Shown: piece by piece, positions 43,361 to 52,418 of the stretch | Layout: each line of letters begins with the position of its first letter | Numbering within the stretch: position 1 is the stretch's first letter | DNA from: Chitinibacter sp046530675 | GTDB taxonomy: Bacteria > Pseudomonadota > Gammaproteobacteria > Burkholderiales > Chitinibacteraceae | Reading direction: 5' to 3' | Length of the DNA stretch: 64,000 nucleotides | Assembly (NCBI RefSeq): GCF_046530675.1 | Contig: NZ_CP172558.1 | Span: forward strand, 1,550,001-1,614,000 | Translations under genes and position numbers: made by a program | The notes under the pieces: generated by a model | Seen by the model: only the letters and a program-made list of their open reading frames with translations | The model's database searches: none | Told to the model about the DNA's origin: nothing

Positions 43361-44287
43361 ATGAAGTTCACGCTCAGGCAATTGGAAGTTTTCGTCGCAG
43401 TGGGGCAAGGGGAGAGTGTATCGCGCGCCGCCGAACAGTTGAAACTGTCGCAATCGGCGACCAGCACGGCGCTGGCCGAGCTGGAACGCCAGTATGAAAT
43501 GCGATTGTTTGATCGGGTCGGCAAGCGCTTGCAGCTCAATGAATTAGGCGCACTGCTGCTGCCGCGTGCGATTGAATTGCTCGACCGGGCGCAAAGCATG
43601 GATGCGATGCTCAGTGGTCAGCATGGCTTTGGCCCTTTGCGTGTTGGTGCAACGCTGACGATTGGCAATTACTTGGCGACCTTGCTGATTGGTGATTTTA
43701 TGCGCCAGCATCCGGGGTGTCGCGTGAGCTTGGCCGTGCATAACACCGCGACGATTGTGAATCAGGTGGTGCATTTCGAGCTGGATCTGGGTTTGATCGA
43801 AGGCGATTGTCGGCATCCCGATCTAATGGTTTTACCCTGGGTGGCCGACGAACTGGTGGTGTTTGCGGCGCCCCAACACCCGCTGGCGCGGCAGGAATCG
43901 GTGAGCTTTGACGATCTGGTTGCTGCGTCGTGGATTGTGCGTGAACAGGGATCGGGAACACGTCAGACGTTTGATTTTGCGATGCGGCACGCGCTTTCCC
44001 AGCTCGATATCCGGCTTGAGCTTGAGCATACCGAGGCGATCAAGCGTGCGGTTGAGTCGGGCTTGGGAATCGGGTGTATTTCACGGCTGGCGCTTAAAGA
44101 CGCTTTCCGTCGTGGCAGTCTTGTCCCGCTGGAAATGCCAACACTGGATTTGTCGCGCAAGTTCCACTTTGTGATGAATAAACAGAAATATCAGACGCCG
44201 AGCATGAATGCGTTTCTGGCCTTGTGCCAACAGGTCACAGCGGGCGTGAGCCGCAGTGACCAAATCGCTATGCCCAATATACCGTAG
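43361..44287 (+). CDS. LysR-family transcriptional regulator
   Basis: A 308-residue LysR regulator, intact. Helix-turn-helix: FTLRQLEVFVAVGQGESVSR, RAAEQLKLSQSATSTALAEL and FDRVGKRLQLNELG. The effector domain starts at GPLRVGATLTIGNYL. Similarity is to the YeiE/CysL (sulfite-related) branch, but the target is unknown. It has no divergent partner; the upstream neighbour is the DUF1615 gene on the same strand. Confidence 0.92.
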   Translation: MKFTLRQLEVFVAVGQGESVSRAAEQLKLSQSATSTALAELERQYEMRLFDRVGKRLQLNELGALLLPRAIELLDRAQSMDAMLSGQHGFGPLRVGATLTIGNYLATLLIGDFMRQHPGCRVSLAVHNTATIVNQVVHFELDLGLIEGDCRHPDLMVLPWVADELVVFAAPQHPLARQESVSFDDLVAASWIVREQGSGTRQTFDFAMRHALSQLDIRLELEHTEAIKRAVESGLGIGCISRLALKDAFRRGSLVPLEMPTLDLSRKFHFVMNKQKYQTPSMNAFLALCQQVTAGVSRSDQIAMPNIP

Positions 44288-44289
44288 TG

Positions 44290-44338
44290 CAGTATTTGTT
44301 TTTGATCCTCTTTTATTAAGGCGTACATTAATATACCC
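44290..44338. repeat. 49-bp GGGTAT/ATACCC intergenic repeat, copy 11
   Basis: Starts CAGTATTTG (GGG altered) and ends CATTAATATACCC, 2 bp after the LysR stop codon and directly abutting the long palindrome that follows. Confidence 0.5.
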
Positions 44339-44387
44339 GGCATTAAATGAATCAAGCCCGCAATGCGGGCTTGATTCATTTAATGCC
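44339..44387. terminator. 49-bp perfect palindrome between convergent genes
   Basis: 24-bp arms, the left one starting GGCATTAAATGAATCAAGCC, are exactly complementary around one base. The GC-rich core AAGCCCGC/GCGGGCTT looks like a terminator stem, and its place between convergent lysR and ABC permease genes suits bidirectional termination, although no long T tract follows. Confidence 0.65.
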
Positions 44388-44406
44388 GTTGGCTTTGCGG
44401 TGACTT

Positions 44407-45207
44407 TCAATGAATGCCGCCGCTGGCTTGGTAACGCCGCTCAAGGTGATTAACCCCGGCAGCCATAACCAGTGTCAGGATCAAGTAGAGGAAAGAAATA
44501 GTCAGATACGGTTCCCAATAACGTGAGTAGGCCCCGGCAACGGTACGAGCCGCATAAGCCAGTTCAGCCAGACCGATTGCAGATACCAGCGAGCTATCCT
44601 TGAGCAGCATGATGGCTTCATTGCCCAGCGGCGGCAGCATGCGGCGGAAAGCTTGCGGAACGATGATAAAGCGCATCGTTTGGCCATAGGACATACCCAG
44701 GGAGCGTGAAGCTTCAAATTGCCCCTTGGCAATGGATTGGATGCCGGCACGAAAAATCTCGGTGATGTAGGCGCCGGCATTGAGCGTCAGCGCGACCAGA
44801 CCGGACAGAAATGCACCATAGTCCTGACGCAATGTCGAAGCCAGCTCGCCTGATAGCAGTAAGCCGTCATCGGGATGCACCAGCATCGGCATAACGGCAA
44901 AATGCGTTAACAGAATCTGTACGAATAGCGGCGTGCCACGAAAGAAGGTGACATACGCTGTTGATGGCCAGCGCAACAGCAGCATGACCGGGTATTTCCA
45001 CGGGCCGTGTTTGACCTCGGCCAGTCGCGCCATGCCGGCGAACAAGCCAATCAAAGTCCCAAAAACGACCGCGATCAGTGTAATGCCCAGCGTCATCTGG
45101 ATGCCGTCGATGAATAATTCTCGGTATTCCCAGACCATCTGGAGCTGGAAATTGTCCAGAAACGGCACCGTTTGCTGGGCGCTTTGCCAAAATTGATTGA
45201 AATCCAT
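44407..45207 (-). CDS. Polar amino acid ABC transporter permease (HisM/GlnP type)
   Basis: A 266-residue inner-membrane permease. ATG 45207 gives MDFNQFWQSAQQTVPFL; the signature EASRSLGMSYGQTMRFIIVP followed by QAFRRMLPPLGNEAIMLLKD is the conserved EAA loop that contacts the ATPase, and FRGTPLFVQI is the usual entry motif. It lies 100 bp downstream of the binding-protein gene. No ATP-binding subunit gene is present beside it. Confidence 0.92.
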   Translation of the reverse strand: MDFNQFWQSAQQTVPFLDNFQLQMVWEYRELFIDGIQMTLGITLIAVVFGTLIGLFAGMARLAEVKHGPWKYPVMLLLRWPSTAYVTFFRGTPLFVQILLTHFAVMPMLVHPDDGLLLSGELASTLRQDYGAFLSGLVALTLNAGAYITEIFRAGIQSIAKGQFEASRSLGMSYGQTMRFIIVPQAFRRMLPPLGNEAIMLLKDSSLVSAIGLAELAYAARTVAGAYSRYWEPYLTISFLYLILTLVMAAGVNHLERRYQASGGIH

Positions 45208-45307
45208 GCGTGTACCGGTTGTGTACTCAAGACAATAAAGCGCAACCCGCGCGTCAACAGACACTAGGGCTGAGCTTTATTGTTGCTTCAAGAGGGGTTA
45301 AATGGCC

Positions 45308-46057
45308 TTATTTACCGAAATAATGTTTGTAAATTTTATCGTAAGTGCCATCGGCTTTGATCGCGGCAATGCCTTTGTTGAGCTGATCAAGTAGCGCTTT
45401 ATTGCCTTTTTTCACGGCAATGCCGTAGTACTCTTTGGCAAAGCTCGCATCGTCGATGGTTTTGAGTTTGGCTTTGCTATTGTTGGTGATGTAATTAACG
45501 ACTACGCCATTGTCAGCAATCACCGCATCGACTCCGCCATTTTGCAATTCTTGCAGTGCCAATGGGGCAGATTCGAAGCGTTTGATATTCGGATTGGTTT
45601 TGCCTAGCAGTTTTTGTGCGGCTTCATCGCCGGTAGTGCCGGTTTGCACGCCGATTTTTTTGCTTTTCAAATCAGCCAATTTGACGACTTTGCTATTCTG
45701 GCCAACGGCGATTAATTGCTTGGCCTCAAAATAAGGCTCGGAAAAATCCATTGACTGTTTGCGCTCTGGCGTGATCGTGACTGCAGAAATAATGATGTCG
45801 CGATCGCCGTTATTGAGCGAGGCAAAAATTCCTTCCCATGGCGTATTGATGAATTTGACTTGCAAACCCGTTTTGGCGGCTACGGCTTTGAGGATGTCAA
45901 TGTCAAATCCGACGATTTCTTTTTTCTCATTTTGCGATTCAAATGGCGCATAAGCGGCATCCGTACCAACTTGATAGGTTTTGGCTGCATGTGCCGGAGT
46001 ATTGAACATTAAACCTGCGAACAATGCAGTTGCTAAAAGGCGAAATGGGGTGCGCAT
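45308..46057 (-). CDS. Polar amino acid ABC transporter substrate-binding protein
   Basis: A 249-residue periplasmic binding protein (SBP family 3). The signal peptide MRTPFRLLATALFAGLMFN ends at AHA near residue 24. Family marks: VGTDAAYAPFESQNEKKEIV, GFDIDILKAVAAKTG, DIIISAVTITPERKQSMDFS and KKIGVQTGTTGDEAAQ. The Asp-containing TPER/F-S-E-P-Y motifs suit basic or polar amino acids. ATG 46057 was chosen over 46075 because GGAGCAA lies at proper spacing and the signal peptide then begins MRTPFR. Confidence 0.92.
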   Translation of the reverse strand: MRTPFRLLATALFAGLMFNTPAHAAKTYQVGTDAAYAPFESQNEKKEIVGFDIDILKAVAAKTGLQVKFINTPWEGIFASLNNGDRDIIISAVTITPERKQSMDFSEPYFEAKQLIAVGQNSKVVKLADLKSKKIGVQTGTTGDEAAQKLLGKTNPNIKRFESAPLALQELQNGGVDAVIADNGVVVNYITNNSKAKLKTIDDASFAKEYYGIAVKKGNKALLDQLNKGIAAIKADGTYDKIYKHYFGK

Positions 46058-46174
46058 TATGTGTTGCTCCAGCAAATAGAAGAGGGCAGGGATTGAAGAA
46101 TTCGTAGCGCGAATTTTTAATCACTGCCCTGATGCTAGTAAGCTTTCCATTAACGGTTAATCAGGTCTTTCCCT

Positions 46175-46230
46175 AGGGCGCTTGATGTTTGGTTTGCGGA
46201 CGGACTGAAAACCAAACGTCAACGTGCCCT
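46175..46230. repeat. Long imperfect inverted repeat between HDOD and binding-protein genes
   Basis: Arms AGGGCGCTTGATGTTTGG (from 46175) and CCAAACGTCAACGTGCCCT (to 46230) pair over about 21 bases with few mismatches, around a 12-base loop. It lies 35 bp past the HDOD stop codon, in the 190-bp gap, and may end its transcript; no T tract follows. Confidence 0.55.
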
Positions 46231-46265
46231 GGGATTTACATTTTTGCAGAATGTGTTTCGCTGCT

Positions 46266-47075
46266 TTAGGAGATTAACTCATCGAGTCCGCTCGATAAGT
46301 GGCTAAGCTCTTCCAGCGTCAGGAGCAAGTCTTTGGGTTCAAGCCCGACTTGCAGTGCGAGCAGTGAAGGAATGGCTTGGGCAATTTGTTCGAGTGAGGC
46401 CGATTCAGCCTGCTGGGCTGCGATGATTTTTGCCAGATGAAGAACTGCGCTTAAGGGGGTGTTTGGGACGTTTTGATATTTGATGGCCGCCTGAATTTCT
46501 TCTGGAAAATTCCAGCGACGGGTCAACTCTTCACCAACCATAACATAATCAAAACCGATGTTATTGTCTTCCAGTGCAACCCGGTCGGCGCCATTGGCGA
46601 CGAACAGATCGATTTTTGTTGCGACATCCGGCGCGACGATGTGGATCAGCAGTTCTCCAATATTATGAATCATTCCTGCTGTGAAACTGATTTCACTGTT
46701 GATTTTGGCTGACTTGGCTAATGCCTTTGCAAGGCTGGCGACTTGCAGGCTGTTTTTCCAGAATTTTTTGCGATCAAACCCAGCTGTGGGTATAAATGCA
46801 CCAGTAATGCCAGAAGCGACGACCAGGGTGCGAACGGTGCTAAATCCCAATACAACGACAGCTTCGTGCACTGAGCCGATTTTGCGGCTGGCGCCAAAAT
46901 GTGCAGAATTGGCAAGACGCAATACTTTGGCAGTAATGACTTGATCCAGTGCAATTTGTTTGGCAATCGTGTCGATATCAACGTCTTCGTTGCTGAAGCT
47001 ATCGATTAATTCCTGAACCACTTTGGGGATGGTCGGTAATTTGTGGGTTTGTTCAAATACATCTTCCAGTTTCAT
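46266..47075 (-). CDS. HDOD domain protein
   Basis: A 269-residue single-domain HDOD protein. It reads LEDVFEQTHKLPTIPKVVQE at the start, then KVLRLANSAHFGASRKIGSV and EAVVVLGFSTVRTLVVASGI, and AGMIHNIGELLIHIVAPDVA, all typical of HDOD. The family is a degenerate HD fold used in signalling, often linked to c-di-GMP or motility control. Several c-di-GMP proteins are in the window, but no direct link is visible. Monocistronic. Confidence 0.88.
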   Translation of the reverse strand: MKLEDVFEQTHKLPTIPKVVQELIDSFSNEDVDIDTIAKQIALDQVITAKVLRLANSAHFGASRKIGSVHEAVVVLGFSTVRTLVVASGITGAFIPTAGFDRKKFWKNSLQVASLAKALAKSAKINSEISFTAGMIHNIGELLIHIVAPDVATKIDLFVANGADRVALEDNNIGFDYVMVGEELTRRWNFPEEIQAAIKYQNVPNTPLSAVLHLAKIIAAQQAESASLEQIAQAIPSLLALQVGLEPKDLLLTLEELSHLSSGLDELIS

Positions 47076-47152
47076 GCTTGTGCTCCAATCTGATTGTTTT
47101 TATACGGCAATCCATAGTAAAGCACGGCTTTCGTTGTAGTTAAGAAGAAAAT

Positions 47153-47182
47153 AAAAAGCCACACCCTTGGGTGTGGCTTTTT
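47153..47182 (-). terminator. Terminator of rne
   Basis: On the minus strand AAAAAGCCACACCC-AA-GGGTGTGGCTTTTT, 17 bp past the rne stop codon; the stem with A and T tracts on both sides could work in both directions. Confidence 0.92.
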
Positions 47183-47199
47183 GTGTGTGTGATGCAGAT

Positions 47200-50007
47200 T
47201 TAAGGCTTGGTTTCCACTTGCGATAACTCGGCGCTATCTGCCGGATTGGTGTTATTGGCGAGCTGCACGTCTTTACGACGACGGCGTGTTGGAACCTCAA
47301 TCACCGGCTCTTGCTGCGCAATGACTTTGGAATGGGTCTCGACGAGTTGCAGTGGTGCTGATTCTGCCGCTGTTGGCGCTGCCTTGTCTTGCAGGTCTTT
47401 ACGACGGCGGCGTTGTGGCACTTTTACTTCCAGTGCTTCGGTCGGCGTGCTGTCATTGCGAGTTGCGACTTGTAACAGGCCGACCGCTTCCGGACTTGCA
47501 ACCACAAATTCGGCTTTGGCTGGCGCAGTTTCTGGAGCCGCAGTTTCTGGAGTTGCGACCACTGGTGTTGCGACCACTGGGGTTGCAGCTGGCGGGCTGA
47601 TAACGCTTAACGGTGCTTCGTGCTCAATGCGAGCACTTGCCGATTCAGCAACGGGTGTCGCTGGTGTAGTAAGCGCTTCTTGGCTAAGCACTGCTGTTAC
47701 AACGCTTGGTGCCTCGGGAGCCGTACTTGCTGCTGCGGTGACTGTTTCGACTGCTGTAGTGGCAACGCTGTTTTGTGCGCTGGCAGCAGCTTGCTGTTCC
47801 AGCAATACTTCGTTCGGGATAAATGCAGGTGCTGCATTTTCGCCGTTTTGCAGTTCACCAGACGCTGGGTTGCGGTCATTACGGTCGCGACGATCACGAC
47901 GGCTGCGGCGGCGGCGATTACGTGTTTCGCCGTTACTTTCGTTCGCCACCTGTTCAGTGCCGGCGGCGGTCTCAAGTGCCGGTGTATTTAACAGTTCCTG
48001 GCTTGGTTCGGCACGGACTTCCTGACGCTGACGCTCTTCACGCGGTTGACGCTCGCCACGTGGCTGACGTGGTTGGCGCTCTTCGCGTTTTTGAATGTCT
48101 TCTTCGATGCGTGGTTTGCCTGCCCGGTTATTGCGCTCAGGGCGTTCTGCTTTTTCTGCTCGTTCACCACGATCATTGCGTTCGTTCCGGTCGCGATTAG
48201 ATTGGCCTTCGCGAGCTTCGTTGCGGTCAAAGCGACCGTTGCGACGTTCATTGCGCCCACGAGGCTGGCGTGCAGCGGGTTTTACTTCTTCGGCGACTTT
48301 CTTTTGTTCTGGCTCGCCGCTGAACCATGCGACAATTTTTTTCCAGAGCGATGGCGTTGCCGCTTTTGGTGTGCTGGTTCGTTCGGTTCTGGCTGGGGCC
48401 GGTTGTGCTGGCGTAATGCCTTTGACTGCAGCTTCCTGACGTTTGGCCTGATCGTCCTTGGCTTGGCCCGGTTTGTAGCCTTCTTCCAGCGGTTGTTCAA
48501 CCATGCGGTAAGACGGTAGCGCATCTTCAAAATGCGGCACGTCTTCACTGCGCAGACGGGTGATGCTGTAATTTGGCGTTTCCAGATGCATGTTCGGAAT
48601 CAGAATCACGCCAACTTTCAGACGTGCTTCAACAGCGAACAGCTCGGCACGTTTTTCATTGAGCAGGAAGGTCGCCACATCAACCGGTACTTGCGCATGC
48701 AGCGCACCGGTGTTTTCTTTCATTGCTTCTTCTTGAATGATGCGCAGAATGTGCAGCGCCGACGATTCGATGCCGCGGATAAAGCCAGTGCCATGACAGC
48801 GCGGGCAAGCGATATGGCTGGTTTCTTCCAGCGATGGTTGCAGGCGTTGACGTGACAATTCCATCAGGCCGAAACGGCTGATTTTGCCGGTTTGAACGCG
48901 GGCGCGGTCGTGATGCAATGCTTCACGGATGCGATTTTCTACATCACGCTGGTTTTTTGGGTTTTCCATATCGATAAAATCGATCACGATCAAACCACCG
49001 ACGTCGCGCAAACGCATTTGGCGCGCGATTTCATCAGCGGCTTCCAGATTGGTACGCAATGCGGTTTCTTCGATATCGCCACCGCGCGTTGCTTTGGCTG
49101 AGTTGACGTCGATTGACCACAGGGCTTCAGTGCGGTCGAGTACGATGGCGCCGCCTGACGGCAAGCTCACTTCACGCGAATACGCCGTTTCGATTTGATG
49201 CTCGATCTGGAAGCGTGAGAACAGTGGTACGTCGTCCTGATAGAACTTCACTTTATGCACATTGTTCGGCATAACGTGGCTCATGAACTGCTGAGCCTGC
49301 TCATAAATGTCGCGTTTGTCGATCAGCAATTCGCCGATATCGGGTTGGAAGTAGTCACGGATTGCGCGAATAACTAGGCTGGATTCCTGATAAATCAGGA
49401 AGGCACCTGCCTGGGTATTGGCTGCACCTTCAATCGCTCTCCAGAGTTGCAGCAGATACCCCAGATCCCACTGCAATTCTTCGGCGTTGCGGCCAATCGC
49501 AGCGGTACGCGCGATCAGGCTCATGCCGTTTGGCGTTTCGAGCTGGTCCATCGCGGCGCGCAACTCATTGCGCTCTTCGCCTTCGATGCGGCGCGATACA
49601 CCACCACCACGCGGGTTGTTCGGCATCAGTACGAGGTAACGGCCAGCCAGGCTGATGTAGGTCGTCAACGCCGCGCCTTTATTGCCGCGCTCGTCTTTTT
49701 CCACCTGAACGATTAGTTGCTGGCCTTCTTTCAGGCTATCAGCGATGCGGCCACGGCCACCGTCGCCTTCTGCGAGGTAAGCGCGGGCGATTTCTTTGAA
49801 TGGCAAGAAACCATGGCGATCGCAGCCGTAATCGACAAAGCATGCTTCGAGTGATGGCTCGATGCGCGTGATAATGCCTTTGTAGATATTGGATTTGCGT
49901 TGTTCTTTACCGACGGTTTCGATGTCGAGGTCGATCAGTTTCTGGCCGTCGACAATCGCTACGCGCAACTCTTCGGCTTGAGTTGCATTAAAAAGCATAC
50001 GCTTCAT
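47200..50007 (-). CDS. rne: Ribonuclease E
   Basis: The main mRNA-decay and rRNA/tRNA-processing endonuclease, 935 residues. MKRMLFNATQAEELRVAIVD is the standard start; the 5'-sensor and S1 domain follow (NIYKGIITRIEPSLEACFVD). Catalytic Asp300 (SIDVNS) and Asp343 (VIDFIDM), and the zinc link CPRCHGTG (401-408), are intact. After about residue 510 the chain becomes a disordered Arg/Pro/Ala scaffold with Arg-rich tracts (RNRRRRSRRDRRDRNDRN) that would bind RNA and degradosome partners. The C-terminus has three repeated R-R-R-R-K-D motifs. Long leader upstream suggests autoregulation. Confidence 0.97.
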   Translation of the reverse strand: MKRMLFNATQAEELRVAIVDGQKLIDLDIETVGKEQRKSNIYKGIITRIEPSLEACFVDYGCDRHGFLPFKEIARAYLAEGDGGRGRIADSLKEGQQLIVQVEKDERGNKGAALTTYISLAGRYLVLMPNNPRGGGVSRRIEGEERNELRAAMDQLETPNGMSLIARTAAIGRNAEELQWDLGYLLQLWRAIEGAANTQAGAFLIYQESSLVIRAIRDYFQPDIGELLIDKRDIYEQAQQFMSHVMPNNVHKVKFYQDDVPLFSRFQIEHQIETAYSREVSLPSGGAIVLDRTEALWSIDVNSAKATRGGDIEETALRTNLEAADEIARQMRLRDVGGLIVIDFIDMENPKNQRDVENRIREALHHDRARVQTGKISRFGLMELSRQRLQPSLEETSHIACPRCHGTGFIRGIESSALHILRIIQEEAMKENTGALHAQVPVDVATFLLNEKRAELFAVEARLKVGVILIPNMHLETPNYSITRLRSEDVPHFEDALPSYRMVEQPLEEGYKPGQAKDDQAKRQEAAVKGITPAQPAPARTERTSTPKAATPSLWKKIVAWFSGEPEQKKVAEEVKPAARQPRGRNERRNGRFDRNEAREGQSNRDRNERNDRGERAEKAERPERNNRAGKPRIEEDIQKREERQPRQPRGERQPREERQRQEVRAEPSQELLNTPALETAAGTEQVANESNGETRNRRRRSRRDRRDRNDRNPASGELQNGENAAPAFIPNEVLLEQQAAASAQNSVATTAVETVTAAASTAPEAPSVVTAVLSQEALTTPATPVAESASARIEHEAPLSVISPPAATPVVATPVVATPETAAPETAPAKAEFVVASPEAVGLLQVATRNDSTPTEALEVKVPQRRRRKDLQDKAAPTAAESAPLQLVETHSKVIAQQEPVIEVPTRRRRKDVQLANNTNPADSAELSQVETKP

Positions 50008-50787
50008 GGGTGTAGGGCTCCTGCGCGCACCCCACGGCAGAACCTGGGACTTGAACCCGGTGACAGGCAGATCGATTGTGACGGCAGTTCGGCAATACAA
50101 AATCGCGACCTTTGTTGGCTACTGATCGGCGGGGTTTTCAACATGTCCGGTCTCGGCAAAGCCGAACCTTGTCATTACTGCACAAAGGCAGTGCCATGTT
50201 TTATTCCCGCTTTCCACCCTTTCCTGCGGAGGGGCTCGCTAAGCGAAGGGATATCAGTGAACTGAGTTGTTCTGAACTAAAGGCTTAGCTGTTTGGCTAG
50301 TTTGGCGAAATTGTGTATTGGCTTAGGAACTGGGTATCGGTACTCCAAGTGATCTGTATGCTCTGTCGGGCGAACGCCTGACCTCGTGATGGAGTGTCAA
50401 GCGTATAAAAATCCGGTGAGTGCGCTAATGTAATAAATCAATTACCATCGCTACTTCTTATTGAGCGGTGAGCGTCATAACCGCTAATCAGTTACGCCAC
50501 TGCGTACTACGCCAATTACTGTTCGTTTTGTGAGCCCCGCGCGCTTTGCTCTATGTCGAGCAGGTGGCAAGGCCACGGCGGGAAAGAAATCACAATCCTG
50601 AAAGCTGGATAGTCGCGGTAAAATAACGATTAAACATTCCAATTTTGAGTCAGGACAGATCGTGGTTTGCGACAAGGGTTTCTTGTTGGAACGCGGCCGA
50701 TGCGCCTTTGACTCAACCCGAAAAAGCATGACTTTGCCGGGATAACCAGCTGCATAGATTGCAGCGTGCCATAGAGTATATGCCAAT
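50008..50787 (-). promoter_or_regulatory. Long rne leader and shared rne-rluC intergenic region
   Basis: 780 bp without a supported gene between divergent rne and rluC. On the rne side several short hairpins can be drawn, for example ACTGC-CTTTGT-GCAGT and CGGC-TTT-GCCG, within about 200 bases of the start codon. RNase E genes commonly have a structured leader through which the enzyme limits its own mRNA; this region fits that by position and structure. The rluC promoter should lie near its right end. Confidence 0.5.
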
Positions 50788-51744
50788 ATGTCCGAGACTA
50801 GCAAAGCGTCTGTGAGCTTCGTGACGGTGGATGAAGAAGATGCCGGTCAGCGGCTCGACAATTTTTTGCTCAAACGTCTCAAAGGCGTGCCCAAAAGCCA
50901 TGTTTACCGCATTGTTCGTTCCGGCGAAGTTCGCGTCAATAAAGGTCGCGCCGACGTTACGACGCGGGTTTGCGCTGGCGACGTGATTCGTCTGCCGCCG
51001 GTGCGTGTTGCCGAACAGCCCAAAGCCCCCAATAACGCGAGTGCAGCAGCAGACTCAATGCAATTGCCGATTGTGTATGAGGATGATGCCCTGCTGGTGA
51101 TTAATAAACCGGCCGGTATTGCCGTGCACGGTGGGTCGGGAATCAGTTTTGGCGTGATCGAGTTGCTGCGTGCGCAACGTCCGCAAGCGAAGTTTCTGGA
51201 ACTGGTTCACCGGCTGGATCGCGAAACATCCGGTTTGCTGCTCGTCGCGAAAAAACGCAGTGCACTGGTCAAAATGCACGAAGTGCTGCGCGAAAGCCAT
51301 GGCATCGACAAGCGTTATCTAGCACTGGTCGAAGGCGTTTGGCCGCACACGCGTTGTCACGTCAAAATGAAATTGCTCAAATATGAAACGCCCGATGGTG
51401 AGCGCCGCGTCAAAGTGCACGCCGACGGGCTGAGTTCGCACACGATCGTGAACCGGCAACAAGTCTGGCGCGATGCGTCCTTGCTCGAGTGCGAGCTGAA
51501 AACGGGCCGCACGCATCAAATTCGCGTGCATCTCTCGGCCAGCGGCCATGCGATCCTCGGGGATGATAAATACGGTGATGCGGCAGTCAATCGCGCTTTA
51601 CCGAAACAAGGGTTGCGCCGGATGTTTCTGCATGCCTGGCGTTTGACACTCAATCACCCTTTGACTGGCGAGCGTCTGACGCTCGAAGCGCCATTGCCCG
51701 TCGAGTTGCAATCATATCTTGATCACAAAAATGCTGGAGTTTGA
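50788..51744 (+). CDS. rluC: 23S rRNA pseudouridine synthase RluC
   Basis: A 318-residue RluA-family pseudouridine synthase, which modifies 23S rRNA. An N-terminal S4 domain (QRLDNFLLKRLKGVPKSHVY) is followed by the catalytic domain with VHRLDRETSGLLLVAKK, catalytic Asp144. The C-terminal GRTHQIRVHLSASGHAILGD is also diagnostic. RluC rather than RluD is supported by its place divergent from rne, a widespread arrangement. First of four tightly packed genes. Confidence 0.94.
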   Translation: MSETSKASVSFVTVDEEDAGQRLDNFLLKRLKGVPKSHVYRIVRSGEVRVNKGRADVTTRVCAGDVIRLPPVRVAEQPKAPNNASAAADSMQLPIVYEDDALLVINKPAGIAVHGGSGISFGVIELLRAQRPQAKFLELVHRLDRETSGLLLVAKKRSALVKMHEVLRESHGIDKRYLALVEGVWPHTRCHVKMKLLKYETPDGERRVKVHADGLSSHTIVNRQQVWRDASLLECELKTGRTHQIRVHLSASGHAILGDDKYGDAAVNRALPKQGLRRMFLHAWRLTLNHPLTGERLTLEAPLPVELQSYLDHKNAGV

Positions 51745-51746
51745 CT

Positions 51747-52418
51747 ATGTTTGGCTTGAATCAGCCGCGTCGTTTTGATTTGGTGGTGTTCGACTGGGAC
51801 GGCACTTTAATGGACAGCACCGGAATGATTGCCCGTTCGATTCAGCGTGCTTTTGACGATATCGGTTTGCCGGTGCCGAGCGAACAACAGGCTCGTTATG
51901 TGATTGGCTATGGCATGTTTGAGGCCATGGCACATTTGCTGCCTGACGCGGATGAAGCCCAGATTCGCCGTCTGATCGATGCTTATCGCGGCCATTTTCT
52001 GGCTCAGGATCAGGAGCTCAAACTCTATGATGGCGTAGAAGAAGGGTTGGCGCGCTTACGTGATGCAGGTTTTCGCATGGCCGTTGCGACCGGCAAATCG
52101 CGAGTCGGGCTGGATCGGGTTTTGCAGGCGACGCAATTGAACCATTTCTTTGAAGTAACGCGTACCGCCGATGAAGCCTTTTCCAAGCCGCACCCAGCGA
52201 TGCTGGAATACATTCTGGGGTATTCGGCCGTAGAGCCCGAGCGGGCTTTGATGGTGGGCGATACCTCCCATGATTTGCAGTTGGCGCTCAATGCCGGAAC
52301 GGCCAGTGTCGGGCTGACCTACGGCGCACACGAAGAAAATGCGCTTCAGGATTTACAGGCCTTGGCGCTATTTGACGAATTTGCGCTGCTGATCGACTGG
52401 ATTATTGCGCATGGTTAA
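51747..52418 (+). CDS. HAD-family phosphatase (Gph-like)
   Basis: A 223-residue haloacid dehalogenase-type phosphatase. Motif I VFDWDGTLMDSTG with nucleophile Asp, motif II ATGKSRVGLD, motif III SKPHPAMLEY and motif IV LMVGDTSHDLQLALNAG are all present. Closest in type to phosphoglycolate phosphatase-like proteins. ATG 51747 follows GGAG at good spacing, 2 bp after the rluC stop codon. The substrate is unknown. Confidence 0.9.
   Translation: MFGLNQPRRFDLVVFDWDGTLMDSTGMIARSIQRAFDDIGLPVPSEQQARYVIGYGMFEAMAHLLPDADEAQIRRLIDAYRGHFLAQDQELKLYDGVEEGLARLRDAGFRMAVATGKSRVGLDRVLQATQLNHFFEVTRTADEAFSKPHPAMLEYILGYSAVEPERALMVGDTSHDLQLALNAGTASVGLTYGAHEENALQDLQALALFDEFALLIDWIIAHG

Noticed and set aside
47207..48025. 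272-codon antisense frame under the rne C-terminal scaffold
   Set aside because: Composition is the mirror of Arg/Pro/Ala-rich scaffold codons; no conserved features.
50332..50380. GGGTATCGG near rne as another member of the 49-bp family
   Set aside because: No ATACCC-like end occurs 43 bases downstream, so the spacing rule fails.
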